A stretch of 64,000 nucleotides of DNA from an uncultured Clostridium sp. GTDB taxonomy: Bacteria > Bacillota > Clostridia > TANB77 > CAG-508. The position numbers were made by a program, and so were the translations under genes. Of this stretch, positions 53,158-63,043 are shown piece by piece (position 1 is the first letter of the stretch; the number at the start of each line of letters is the position of its first letter). The stretch is from contig CAKNJR010000006.1 of assembly GCA_930986425.1 (NCBI GenBank), positions 1 through 64,000 on the forward strand, written 5' to 3'. The notes below the pieces were generated by a model that saw nothing but the letters and a program-made list of their open reading frames with translations, searched no databases and was not told the DNA's origin.

Positions 53158-55062
53158 ATGTTTCTTAATGTAATTTTAATTATTGCCGTAGTTGTAATAG
53201 CAGTAATGTTGGTCTTAAAATTAATAAAGAAAAATCAAGATGCTAAAGTAGAAGAACAAGTTGTTGTTGATGATAAGACATATACTTTAGATATGATGAT
53301 AAATTTTGTAAAAAAGAGAATGGATGAAATAACAAAAGTTAACCTTTATGACTTAGGACTTTCAGAAGAAGAATTGAAAAGAAGAAAAACTAAGAAATAT
53401 GAGTTAAAGAAAGCACTTAAAGGTTGTACATATGGAGATGTAAATGATAAAAAATATGTTAAAGAACTAATTTATGATTTACTATCTCAAGAATACGGTG
53501 TGGATGAAACAAATATTTCTAAAGCTATTCCTTTTGATGTACCATCATTGTTAACATCCCAAGATAAATTCGACATATTAATTTATATGTATAAAAAGGA
53601 TTATGGTTTTGAAGCCCTAACAGAGCTTATCAAAAAATACGATTTAGCAAGACTAAAATATACATCAGGAGAGTCAAAACCTTCATATGTGATTACTCCA
53701 GAAGAAATTAATGAAATATATGAAAAAGAAAATTACAACTTAACATATGATGACAAATTAAATGTTATAGTACAGAGAATTTATCAAAAATACAAAGGAT
53801 ATAGTTCAATAGATGAAGTTAGAGATATGAACATAGATGGTGTATCAGGCGGTGTATCAGGTATGCCAGAAAGCTTCTTAAGCCAGGTTGCTCAAACTGA
53901 TTCAGGATATTTATCACAAGTTATGGAACATAAAGTACCAAGAGCCTGTGATAGTATATGGATATTCTTCCAAGGTAAATCTATTAGACTCGCATTCTTA
54001 TCATTTGGTACAGAAGCAGAACTAAAAAGAGTATGCCAAAACATTTACAAATACAATAACCCAGGACAGCTTTCAGATACAAATGGTTATAAGATTAATG
54101 AAATGAAAGATGGATCTCGTGTCGTTGTTGTTAGACCAAGTTTCTCAGAAACATGGGCATTCTTCGTAAGAAAATTCGACGTAAAGCGTTCAACACTAGA
54201 GCAATGGTTTAAAGGTGAAGAAGGAAGTACAGAAACAATAGAATTACTAAAATATTTAGTAAAAGGCGCAAGAATTATATCAATCACTGGTGAGCAGGGT
54301 TGTGGTAAAACAACAATGCTTATGGGTATGATAGAAAACATATATGAAACAATGAACATTCGTGTTCAGGAAACTGCATTCGAGCTTCACTTAAGAAAGA
54401 TTTATCCAACAAGAAATATATTAACATTTAGAGAAACAGATACAATATCTGGACAGGAAGGTCTAGATGTTCAGAAAAAGACTGATGGTTCTGTTAATAT
54501 CATCGGTGAGGTTGCAACTGACCCCGTAGCATCTTGGATGATTCAGGCAGCACAGGTTGCATCTAAATTTACATTATTTACTCACCACGCAAAAACATTT
54601 CCAAACTTAGTTACAGCACTTCGTAACTCAATGCTTAGAACTGGTGTATTCACAAATGAAAAAACAGCAGAAGAGCAAGTTGTATCAGTACTTAACTTTG
54701 ATATACACTTAACAAAAGACTTCAAAGGAAAAAGATATGTTGAAAGAATAACAGAATGTATACCAGTAGAAGATGTAAATGATTATAACTATGATTATAA
54801 AAACCAAAAAACACTTGAAAGCAAATTTGAAAGATTTGCTGAAAACACTACAAAATATTATACAAAAGAAACAAATAAAGAATTATACAAATATGTTAAT
54901 ATACTTGAATATCAAGATGGAAAATATGTTATGACTAATAAAATATCAGACACTAACTTAAAAGAAATGATTCTAAATATGGATGATGCTGATAGCAAAG
55001 AATTTAGTAATTTTGTAGAAAAAACATGGGGAGAAAAAATTAGTGTTAACCTTGAAAATTAG
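53158..55062 (+). CDS. Tad/Flp pilus secretion ATPase (CpaF/TadA-like)
   Basis: 634 residues: an N-terminal helix (~2-20), a ~230-residue extra domain, then a PilT/GspE-type ATPase. Walker A ITGEQGCGKTTM lies near 383-393 and the His/Asp-box region is NIIGEVATDPVASWMIQAAQVASKFTLFTHHAKT. CpaF-type enzymes power pilus assembly. The N-terminal membrane helix is unusual. ATG 53158 behind AAGGAAGGAG; the preceding gene ends 17 nt before. Confidence 0.85.
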   Translation: MFLNVILIIAVVVIAVMLVLKLIKKNQDAKVEEQVVVDDKTYTLDMMINFVKKRMDEITKVNLYDLGLSEEELKRRKTKKYELKKALKGCTYGDVNDKKYVKELIYDLLSQEYGVDETNISKAIPFDVPSLLTSQDKFDILIYMYKKDYGFEALTELIKKYDLARLKYTSGESKPSYVITPEEINEIYEKENYNLTYDDKLNVIVQRIYQKYKGYSSIDEVRDMNIDGVSGGVSGMPESFLSQVAQTDSGYLSQVMEHKVPRACDSIWIFFQGKSIRLAFLSFGTEAELKRVCQNIYKYNNPGQLSDTNGYKINEMKDGSRVVVVRPSFSETWAFFVRKFDVKRSTLEQWFKGEEGSTETIELLKYLVKGARIISITGEQGCGKTTMLMGMIENIYETMNIRVQETAFELHLRKIYPTRNILTFRETDTISGQEGLDVQKKTDGSVNIIGEVATDPVASWMIQAAQVASKFTLFTHHAKTFPNLVTALRNSMLRTGVFTNEKTAEEQVVSVLNFDIHLTKDFKGKRYVERITECIPVEDVNDYNYDYKNQKTLESKFERFAENTTKYYTKETNKELYKYVNILEYQDGKYVMTNKISDTNLKEMILNMDDADSKEFSNFVEKTWGEKISVNLEN

Positions 55063-55127
55063 AATTACAAGAAATATTAAGATGAGGCAAAATAATCAGA
55101 GAAATATTAAAAAGGAGGTGACTTTAA

Positions 55128-57203
55128 ATGTCAAATGATGCAATTTTCATGCTCATGGGTGTAGTACTCGGAATATTTGCTGTAGTTGTAATAGCATTCC
55201 TGTTTATTAGAAAAAGAATGCAAAGCTCAGATGTAGCAAGAATTGAAAGATTAAGAAAAGGCACTCAAGAAAAAACATTCTCATCAGATGTAATGTATCA
55301 AAAATTATATGTCAAATATTTAAAGTTACCTTTTCTTAGAAGATATCTGCTAAAAATTAGGAGAAGACTTGAAATAATTAATATAGACGATGAATTCTTA
55401 ACAAGATTGCAAGCCGCAAAAATTATAACAAAAGCATTAGCTATCATTATACCAGTAACTTTAATAGTAATACTTATGACAAAAAGTAACTTATTAATAA
55501 TGTTTATTATATTAGTATTTGAATTGTTCATAATTGACTCATTGGTAGATGGCATGGTTGACAAATTAGATAACAATTTGCTATTACAACAAGTAGATTT
55601 CTTTGCAGCAATGCGTCATTCATATCATGAAACAAACATGGTAGGAGAGGCAATATATCAAACTGCTCAAGATGATGAACATATAGAGATATCAAGACAG
55701 GCAGAAAGAATATACAATATACTAAACTCAGAAGACCCAGAAACAGAACTTGAAAAATATTATGATATAGCACCAAATAACTTCTTAAAAGAATTTGCTG
55801 GTATATCATATCTAACACAAGAATTTGGTGATAGAAAAGTTGATGGAACATCTCTTTACTTAAAGAATTTGGACAACATAACCCAAGAAATGCAACTTGA
55901 AATTTTAAAGAGAGATAAACTTAACTATACATTCCAAAGTTTATCAATTATATCAATAATTCCAATGGTAATGTTAGAGCCACTTAAAAGTTGGGCATTA
56001 AGTAACTTCTCTTTTACAAAATCATTCTACAATGGTAAATTGGGTATGATTGTACAAATTATTATATTATTAGTAACTTTCGTTTGCTACATTTTAATTA
56101 GAAAATTAAAAGATAATGGCGCCGTAAATATTAAATTAGAAAACAACCAAAATCCTTGGCAAGCAAAATTATATAATATAAAGCCTATAAAAAAATTCGT
56201 AGATTTATTTATACCTAAAGATGGTACTAGGGAACGTAGAAAAATAAAAGATGCATTAAAAGCCGCAGCATCAAAGCAGAAAATAGAGTGGCTATATATA
56301 AACAGATTAACTCTGACAGTTGTCGTATTTGTTGCATCAATAATAATGTTTATATTATTACATAATGTGCAAATAAATTACATATATACAGAGCCGACAA
56401 CCGAATATGACTTAATAGGAGAACTGAACGATAGAGATTACAATAAAGCAATGGAAACAACTCGAACGCATAACTATTTCTTGGATATGTTTAGAGGACA
56501 ACTTGACACTACACAAGCAGATATAGAAAAAGCTATGAGAAGGTCAACTTATTATAGAGATGCAGACGATGAAACAATTACATCAAATGCTGAGCAGATA
56601 CTAGAAAAATTGCAAACTGTTAATTCAGAATATTTGAAATGGTTTGAAATATTAATATCAATGGTATTTGCAATAGTTGGATATGCAGCACCAATACTAA
56701 TGCTAAAATTCCAGGTAATCATAAGGAAAATGTCTATGGAAGACGAGGTAATGCAATTCCAAACAATTATATTAATGCTTATGAGATTAGAGAGAGTTGA
56801 CGTTGAAATGATACTAGAATGGATGGAAAGATATGCAGATATATTTAAAGAGCCAATTAGTAGATGTCTAAACGATTACGAGAGTGGTTCATGGGAAGCA
56901 TTAGAAAATATGAAAGAAGAAATTTCATTCCAACCATTAATTAGAATAGTTGAAAGCTTACAAACAGCAGTTGAAAAAGTTCCTATTAAAGAAGCATTTG
57001 ATGAGCTAGATTCAGATAGAGAATATTATCAAGACAAACGTAAAGAAGCAAATGATAGATTAATTTCAAAGAAAGGTATGATTGGTAGAGCAATCGGATT
57101 TACACCTTTAGTTGGAATATTCGTTGGATACCTAGTTGTACCATTAGTAGTTATAGGCCTAACAAGTATGACGTCATCATTTGAAACAATGCAAGCAATG
57201 TAA
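55128..57203 (+). CDS. Fused TadB-TadC-like pilus platform protein
   Basis: 691 residues with hydrophobic segments near 5-27, 98-135, 265-285, 310-330, 390-412, 505-530 and 655-680. Two type II secretion F-like cytoplasmic blocks are visible: VDFFAAMRHSYHETNMVGEAI... (~175-265) and MQFQTIILMLMRLERVDVEMILEWMERYADIF... (~540-640). Tad systems normally have two separate proteins, TadB and TadC; here both halves are in one chain. Placed right after the ATPase, as expected. Confidence 0.75.
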   Translation: MSNDAIFMLMGVVLGIFAVVVIAFLFIRKRMQSSDVARIERLRKGTQEKTFSSDVMYQKLYVKYLKLPFLRRYLLKIRRRLEIINIDDEFLTRLQAAKIITKALAIIIPVTLIVILMTKSNLLIMFIILVFELFIIDSLVDGMVDKLDNNLLLQQVDFFAAMRHSYHETNMVGEAIYQTAQDDEHIEISRQAERIYNILNSEDPETELEKYYDIAPNNFLKEFAGISYLTQEFGDRKVDGTSLYLKNLDNITQEMQLEILKRDKLNYTFQSLSIISIIPMVMLEPLKSWALSNFSFTKSFYNGKLGMIVQIIILLVTFVCYILIRKLKDNGAVNIKLENNQNPWQAKLYNIKPIKKFVDLFIPKDGTRERRKIKDALKAAASKQKIEWLYINRLTLTVVVFVASIIMFILLHNVQINYIYTEPTTEYDLIGELNDRDYNKAMETTRTHNYFLDMFRGQLDTTQADIEKAMRRSTYYRDADDETITSNAEQILEKLQTVNSEYLKWFEILISMVFAIVGYAAPILMLKFQVIIRKMSMEDEVMQFQTIILMLMRLERVDVEMILEWMERYADIFKEPISRCLNDYESGSWEALENMKEEISFQPLIRIVESLQTAVEKVPIKEAFDELDSDREYYQDKRKEANDRLISKKGMIGRAIGFTPLVGIFVGYLVVPLVVIGLTSMTSSFETMQAM

Positions 57204-57254
57204 AATGCAAAAAAAGTTTTTAGCATGTAATTAGTACAGAAAGGAAATTTAATA

Positions 57255-57728
57255 ATGGAAAATGCAAGCAAAGCTTTAATTATTGCAGGTGGAATGCTTA
57301 TTGCAATGCTAATAGTAGGACTACTTACATGGGGATATACTCAATTAAGAAATTCACAAGCAGCTCAGGTAACAGAAGAAGAAAGACAACAAATAGTAGA
57401 TTTTAATGAAAGATTTGAAGCATACAACAGAACAACAGTAAGAGGATATCAAATGATATCATTATCAAACTTAGTATATGATACAAATGCTAGATATAGA
57501 GATGAAGAAGGTTACACACCTGTTACAATAACAGTTGATGGATTATCAAGTGAAACTGCAACAGGTGAGGACCTCGTTAGTTACATTCAAGATAATTATG
57601 ATAATATGACACCAGATGAAAAAAATGCATTAAAACAATTATATTTTCAGTGCACAGGCGTAGAGTATGATGTAAGAAACTCAAGAGTAGTAAGCATGAA
57701 ATTTGAAAGAGTTGGTGTTAAGAATTAA
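57255..57728 (+). CDS. Leaderless pilin-like protein 1 (MENASKAL family)
   Basis: 157 residues. MENASKALIIAG then a hydrophobic helix (to ~28) and an amphipathic continuation (TQLRNSQAAQVTEEERQQIVDF), the layout of a mature pilin without its leader. C-terminus LYFQCTGVEYDVRNSRVVSMKFE resembles that of the gene at 58404. Likely pilus subunit of the Tad-like system; the N-terminal motif recurs in three more genes. Confidence 0.65.
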   Translation: MENASKALIIAGGMLIAMLIVGLLTWGYTQLRNSQAAQVTEEERQQIVDFNERFEAYNRTTVRGYQMISLSNLVYDTNARYRDEEGYTPVTITVDGLSSETATGEDLVSYIQDNYDNMTPDEKNALKQLYFQCTGVEYDVRNSRVVSMKFERVGVKN

Positions 57729-57786
57729 CGAGATAAATTATTCTAAAAACTTACAATTATAAAAAATAATAAAGGAGTGTGAGCTA

Positions 57787-58350
57787 ATGGAGAATGCATC
57801 AAAAGCGTTGATTATTGCTGGTGAAATCTTAATAGGTGTTTTAATTCTTTCATTAGCAAGCTATATAGTAATACAGTTTGGTAATTTTTCAAGAAATATG
57901 AATGAACAAATTAGTGCTACTGAAATAAGAACATTTAATGTTAATTTTACAAACTTTTCTGGAAGAGCTAATATAAGCATGCAGGAAATAGCATCAATAA
58001 TAAATTATGCAAAGCAAAGTAATAGTAATTACGAAGCAGAGCCAGGAGACGAATTTTATGTGGATGTACAAATAGATGGAAGCTCAGTATTAGATGATTC
58101 AATAAATGATTTATTAGCACAAAATAAAAATGATACAGTTTATTCTTGTAATGTAACATTGTCACAAATAACAACTGAAACAGGAGACGATGGAACAGTA
58201 ACAATATCAGCAAGAAGAACATTTAGCGAATCAGATATAATATATGATGAAGGAACAACAATGGTTAAATCAATTAATTTTCACACAATAAATGATAGTG
58301 ACTATGCAAATGCATTACTGCAAGGAGCAACCATTACATGGAAAAATTAA
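57787..58350 (+). CDS. Leaderless pilin-like protein 2 (MENASKAL family)
   Basis: 187 residues, MENASKALIIAGEILIGVLILSL and a following helix (NFSRNMNEQISATEIRTFNVNF). The rest is beta-rich. Same N-terminal motif and helix as neighbours; different globular part. Ribosome site AAAGGAG. Confidence 0.65.
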   Translation: MENASKALIIAGEILIGVLILSLASYIVIQFGNFSRNMNEQISATEIRTFNVNFTNFSGRANISMQEIASIINYAKQSNSNYEAEPGDEFYVDVQIDGSSVLDDSINDLLAQNKNDTVYSCNVTLSQITTETGDDGTVTISARRTFSESDIIYDEGTTMVKSINFHTINDSDYANALLQGATITWKN

Positions 58351-58403
58351 AATATTCTATTGACTATATAAAATAACAAATGTTATAATTTAATAGAGGA
58401 AAG

Positions 58404-58829
58404 ATGAAAAAATATATTATTTTAGGTTTAGTAGTTATTATGGCTGTAACAGCAATAGGATACTTATATTTAAATAGTAAAAGTGCAGCAAATACTGTAT
58501 TAGCAAATAACAAAACTTTTGAAAAATTATTAAATAAAACAATTACAGGAACAGAGTTTGCTACTTATATGAATCAAATTCTCGACAAAAATTCAAAAAA
58601 TAGTGTAGAAAAAGATTCAAATGGGTATTATATTAATAATAATGAAAACTCTATAATTGCAGAAATAAAATTTAAAGATAGTGACAATATATTTCGCATA
58701 GAACAAATATCAAATAATGGTATTGGCAAATTTATTAATTTATATGCTAAATTAAATTTTAAATGCACAAAAGTTGAATATCATGAAAAAACAAAATTAA
58801 TAAGCTATTTATATTTTGAAGAAATATAA
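58404..58829 (+). CDS. Small membrane-anchored protein related to pilin C-termini
   Basis: 141 residues: MKKYIILGLVVIMAVTAIGYLYL anchor, then a mixed domain ending LNFKCTKVEYHEKTKLISYLYFEE, like the C-terminus of pilin-like protein 1. It lacks the MENA motif. Possible minor pilin or chaperone. Start close to GAGGAAAG. Confidence 0.6.
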   Translation: MKKYIILGLVVIMAVTAIGYLYLNSKSAANTVLANNKTFEKLLNKTITGTEFATYMNQILDKNSKNSVEKDSNGYYINNNENSIIAEIKFKDSDNIFRIEQISNNGIGKFINLYAKLNFKCTKVEYHEKTKLISYLYFEEI

Positions 58830-58975
58830 ATATTTTATAGAAAATATAGATTTTATAGGTTTTACAATATAAAGCAGAAAAAACTATGTATAATTATTAA
58901 TTCGTTATTAGATTTAGTTACATTTTAACTAAATGTAAAAATAAAAAAAACAAAAATCAAAGGAGGAAAATTTTT

Positions 58976-59476
58976 ATGGAGAACGCATCAAAAGCTTTAA
59001 TTATTGCAGGTGCAATTTTAATTTCAATATTAATAGTTGGTTTAGGAGTTATTATTTACAACAACGTTTCAGGAATAGCATCAGGAGGAACACTAGATGC
59101 ACAAGAAATTTCAGCACACAATTCACCATTTACAGGATATTTTGGTGATTATGTATCAGGAAGTAATGTAAGAGCATTACTTACACAAGTACAAGCTAAT
59201 AATAGTGCAGCAAACAGAAATGATGAGGTAGTAGGAAACTATATATATGTAGTAGATGGAAGCAATAATATTCTTACATCTTCAGACATTAGAACAGGAA
59301 AAATGTATACAGTTACATATGGTGATGAATCTCAATTTACTGATGAAAATGGAGCTAATTCAGATGGAACACCACTTACATCAGTATCTTCAGATGCAGC
59401 ATATTGGAGCAATGGTTTCTTAAGAACAATTGTTATAACTGAAAATACAGGTTCAGGTTCAGGTTCAAATCCTTAA
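58976..59476 (+). CDS. Leaderless pilin-like protein 3 (MENASKAL family)
   Basis: 166 residues, MENASKALIIAGAILISILIVGLGVII, then a beta-rich domain with Ser/Asn/Gly content and a Gly-Ser-rich end (ENTGSGSGSNP). Strong AAAGGAGG and a 146-nt upstream gap suggest extra or separate expression; possibly the major subunit. Confidence 0.65.
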   Translation: MENASKALIIAGAILISILIVGLGVIIYNNVSGIASGGTLDAQEISAHNSPFTGYFGDYVSGSNVRALLTQVQANNSAANRNDEVVGNYIYVVDGSNNILTSSDIRTGKMYTVTYGDESQFTDENGANSDGTPLTSVSSDAAYWSNGFLRTIVITENTGSGSGSNP

Positions 59477-59523
59477 TTTTGAACAACTCTTAAATATAAA
59501 CTTTTTAGAAAGGAAAGTGCGTA

Positions 59524-60396
59524 ATGGAGAATGCAGTTGACGCATTGAAAATGGGATTTGCTGTATTAGTACTAATTGCAGCACTTTCCCTTGCTATATA
59601 TTCTTTTACGAGAGTAAGAGAAACAACTGATGTAATAACATCTGAGGCAGACATAAAAGAATACTATCAACAGTTATCTTTAGGAGAAACTGGTGTAAGT
59701 AGTAATAATGCATTGTCAAGCAGAATCGTAGGAGTAGAAACAATAATACCTACTTTATATAGATATTATAAAGAAAACTATACAATATTATTTTATAATG
59801 GATATGGATATGATTCTTCAAATGGTACTTTTACATCAATAGAACCTATGACACTTTATTATACAGAAACAAGCGATACTTATTTAAGTGGTTCAACACT
59901 AACGACTGCTGAAGGAAGTCATGCTATATATGGCTTTGATATACAAGATGAGCAAGTTAGAAGAGAGCCTTGGAGTGCCACACAAGAAACTTCATATAAT
60001 TTTGTTAAAGAATTTGTAAATGGTATTAATGGAGAAAATGGCACTAGATACTACTCGAGTAGAATGGCAAATACAACTAATAGAACACTAGAAAATACAT
60101 ATGGTACAGATGATACATATGGACCATATTATCAATTAAACTTTAGATTTATAAGAGAAACTAGTAGTTATGATGGTTTAATTGGAAAAAATCACAATTA
60201 TCGATTTGTAGAAAGATATGGAGAATACAATTTCGAAAACGTATCTAATACAGGATTCGACGATGATAACACATTTAATTACAATATGATATCTAATATA
60301 ACAGAATCAGTAGATATACTTGATAATAACGAAATTGTAGCAAATAATAAAGGAACTACAAAAAGGGTAATACAATATATATACATAAATGAATAG
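59524..60396 (+). CDS. Leaderless pilin-like protein 4 (MENAVDAL variant)
   Basis: 290 residues, MENAVDALKMGFAVLVLIAALSLAIYSFTRVRE, then a large Tyr/Asn/Thr-rich domain (YRYYKENYTILFYNGYGYDSSNG...). The larger size suggests a minor or tip pilin. AAAGGAAAG before ATG. Confidence 0.6.
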   Translation: MENAVDALKMGFAVLVLIAALSLAIYSFTRVRETTDVITSEADIKEYYQQLSLGETGVSSNNALSSRIVGVETIIPTLYRYYKENYTILFYNGYGYDSSNGTFTSIEPMTLYYTETSDTYLSGSTLTTAEGSHAIYGFDIQDEQVRREPWSATQETSYNFVKEFVNGINGENGTRYYSSRMANTTNRTLENTYGTDDTYGPYYQLNFRFIRETSSYDGLIGKNHNYRFVERYGEYNFENVSNTGFDDDNTFNYNMISNITESVDILDNNEIVANNKGTTKRVIQYIYINE

Positions 60397-60412
60397 TTAT
60401 AAGGAGGCATAT

Positions 60413-60937
60413 ATGAGCGATACAGTTGTAACAGTAATAGCAATATTTTTAGCTGCTATTCTAATGTTCATATTTCCACTAATGTCAACGGCTGATAGAA
60501 CTGATGATATATCAACACAGGCAATAGATTCTGCAACAACAGATTTTGTTGATGAAATTAGGGCTACAGGAAAAATAACACAAGATAGCTATGATAACTT
60601 TGTTCAAACAATAAGTGCAACAGGAAATAGTTATGAAGTCGAAATGGAAGTACAAGTACTAGACGATAACCCAGGCAAAAAAGTTACAGAAGCAGAATAT
60701 ACAAAAGTTGGTGAAAACTATTATTATAGTGAATATACCACCCAAATACTTGAAGAAGTCAATTCTGATGCAGGAGCAATGTACTTAAAACAAGGAGATA
60801 TGGTAACTGTAAGTGTTAGAAACACAAATAGGACAATAGGAACTATATTAAAAGATTTTGTCTATCGTGTAACTGGTAATAACTCAGCAAGCATAACTGC
60901 TAGTCATAGTGGAATTGTAACTGTAAATGGAAGATAA
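60413..60937 (+). CDS. Pilin-like membrane protein
   Basis: 174 residues: MSDTVVTVIAIFLAAILMFIFPLMSTADRTDD then a helical and beta-rich domain. Layout like the TadE/F or minor pilins. ATG 60413 follows AAGGAGG; it starts 17 nt after the previous stop. Confidence 0.6.
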   Translation: MSDTVVTVIAIFLAAILMFIFPLMSTADRTDDISTQAIDSATTDFVDEIRATGKITQDSYDNFVQTISATGNSYEVEMEVQVLDDNPGKKVTEAEYTKVGENYYYSEYTTQILEEVNSDAGAMYLKQGDMVTVSVRNTNRTIGTILKDFVYRVTGNNSASITASHSGIVTVNGR

Positions 60938-60951
60938 ACGAAAGGAAAAAA

Positions 60952-62877
60952 ATGAAATTACAACAACTTGCGGTAATATTTGTAATAATAGTACTACCTA
61001 TATCTTTGGTATTGTCTATATATACAAATAATAATATAAGTGTATTAGAAACACAGGCTGATTATAATGATATCTTATTAACTGCAACAAATGATGCCGT
61101 ACAAGCATATCAACTTAACACATTAAGAAATGGCTACTCAACAGTTAATGATTCAAAAATAAGAGATATATCAGCCTCTGTTAATTCGTTTTTTAATAGC
61201 TTGGCTTCTGGATTAGGTTCATCAGGATATAGAAGAGAAGATTTAGAACCATATATACCAGCAATGCTTTTTACACTATATGATGGATACTATTTATATG
61301 GAGATTATCAAAATGCGGTAACTATTAATAATGGGAGACAAAACTACTCAACAGATAATTCAAACCAGTTATCTTCACAATCTGGAATAAAGCCATTTAT
61401 TTACTATACATGTGAATATAGAGGTTCAGGAAGTTTTGATATAGTTATAAATTATACACTAGATAATTATATTACCGTAATGGGAACAGCATCTGATGGA
61501 ACAGTAGTAAATAGGTCAGGATATCTAATAAATCCTAATAGAGTAAGCAATATAGATGATACAAATGGTACTTTAACAGCATATGGAATTACTATAGAGC
61601 CAGAAACACTGGGAGAATATTTAGTTGCAATAGATACTGTATCAAGAGAAGGACAAACTGGAACAGAATATGTATCAAGACAACCAGAATATTTTCAATA
61701 TGTTTATTATAATAATCAAAAATATTATATAGATACAAAATATAATAATTCTAGTAATACTGATAATCCAAGTAGGGTAAGTAGCACTTATACAGAAAAT
61801 GTAAATTTGTTTAGACTAAACAATAACTTAAGAGTATACTTAACTGAAACAGAGGCAAATGGATTAGCTCAATTCTTAGGACTTGATGATTATACACAAA
61901 TAACCACAGATAACTTTAAAGATAGAAGTGCATTTAAATATTATAAAGAAGCACAAGAATTTTCAAATTTCTTTGTGGAGTTAGTAAGAAATCAGACAAA
62001 TATAGATGTTGTAACAGAAACATATAATAATCAACTAAACTATACAGCACTAAATACAGAAACAGGAGAAGAAGTTCCAGTACATTCACGTGCTACTTAT
62101 GAGATTGCTGATGTTTTTAATATCACAGCAACAGATAATGACCCAGAAACAGAAAGTTCATTATTTAATGAACATAGGATGGATGTAATAATAAGTTCAA
62201 TAGAATCTAACTTAATGAGCATAATTGCAAACTTTAATATACATAACAATTCAGGATTTGAATTTTCATTACCTGTATTATCAGAAGATGATTGGTATAA
62301 AATAACTAATAATGTAACAGTAGTTTCATTTATGCAAGGAATTCCAATTGGTAATTACAAATATTATAGTAATTATGTAATAGTTGCAAATACACTAAAT
62401 AAAGAATTTGTATCAAGAGATGGAATAATCTTAAGAGAAACAGAATCAGGTATAAGAGCGGATGACACAAACGGAACATACCATAATCCAAGATGTTTAA
62501 CATTAAATACTGAAAATCCATCAAATATAACTGGATATAATGTAATAGATTATGAGCAACAATTAACATCATATGACCAGGTAGACCCTTCATCACATGC
62601 AACAGTACAAACATTATCATTCTATTATTATCCACATTCAGGCTCTGGAGCTTATGAATGTGTTATAGGAAAACAAGATATATTATTTTCAACAGACAAT
62701 TTAATATTAGGAACAGCATTTTCTAGTCAAAATGATGCATATGAAGGAAGTACCACAAGGACGCCTGGAGATAATGTAAGGAAAGCATATATTACAGCTT
62801 TAGCACGAGAAAAATATGCTTTATACAAAATTAGTGATTATTTCAATTTATATAATACAACTAATGAAACACCATAA
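60952..62877 (+). CDS. Large pilus-associated surface protein
   Basis: 641 residues with one N-terminal helix (MKLQQLAVIFVIIVLPISLVLSIYTNN) followed by QADYNDILLTATNDAVQAYQLNT, a TadE/TadG-like start. A ~570-residue Tyr/Asn/Ser-rich extracellular part follows. Likely a tip or scaffolding subunit; no enzyme motif seen. Last gene of the operon, ended by a strong terminator. Confidence 0.6.
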   Translation: MKLQQLAVIFVIIVLPISLVLSIYTNNNISVLETQADYNDILLTATNDAVQAYQLNTLRNGYSTVNDSKIRDISASVNSFFNSLASGLGSSGYRREDLEPYIPAMLFTLYDGYYLYGDYQNAVTINNGRQNYSTDNSNQLSSQSGIKPFIYYTCEYRGSGSFDIVINYTLDNYITVMGTASDGTVVNRSGYLINPNRVSNIDDTNGTLTAYGITIEPETLGEYLVAIDTVSREGQTGTEYVSRQPEYFQYVYYNNQKYYIDTKYNNSSNTDNPSRVSSTYTENVNLFRLNNNLRVYLTETEANGLAQFLGLDDYTQITTDNFKDRSAFKYYKEAQEFSNFFVELVRNQTNIDVVTETYNNQLNYTALNTETGEEVPVHSRATYEIADVFNITATDNDPETESSLFNEHRMDVIISSIESNLMSIIANFNIHNNSGFEFSLPVLSEDDWYKITNNVTVVSFMQGIPIGNYKYYSNYVIVANTLNKEFVSRDGIILRETESGIRADDTNGTYHNPRCLTLNTENPSNITGYNVIDYEQQLTSYDQVDPSSHATVQTLSFYYYPHSGSGAYECVIGKQDILFSTDNLILGTAFSSQNDAYEGSTTRTPGDNVRKAYITALAREKYALYKISDYFNLYNTTNETP

Positions 62878-62918
62878 ATAATAAAATTTTATATGGCAAA
62901 AAAAATAATAAAATAATA

Positions 62919-62958
62919 AAAAATGGTTACTCTAAATACAGAGTAACTATTTTTTTTT
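62919..62958 (+). terminator. Terminator of the Tad-like operon
   Basis: GTTACTC/GAGTAAC stem followed by TATTTTTTTTT. Confidence 0.85.
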
Positions 62959-63043
62959 GAGTAAAAAAATTTTCATATTTTAACTAGAAAAAGTTTTTAC
63001 TCCTAAAAACAACCAAATTTTATTTGAAAAAAGAGAGAAAATT

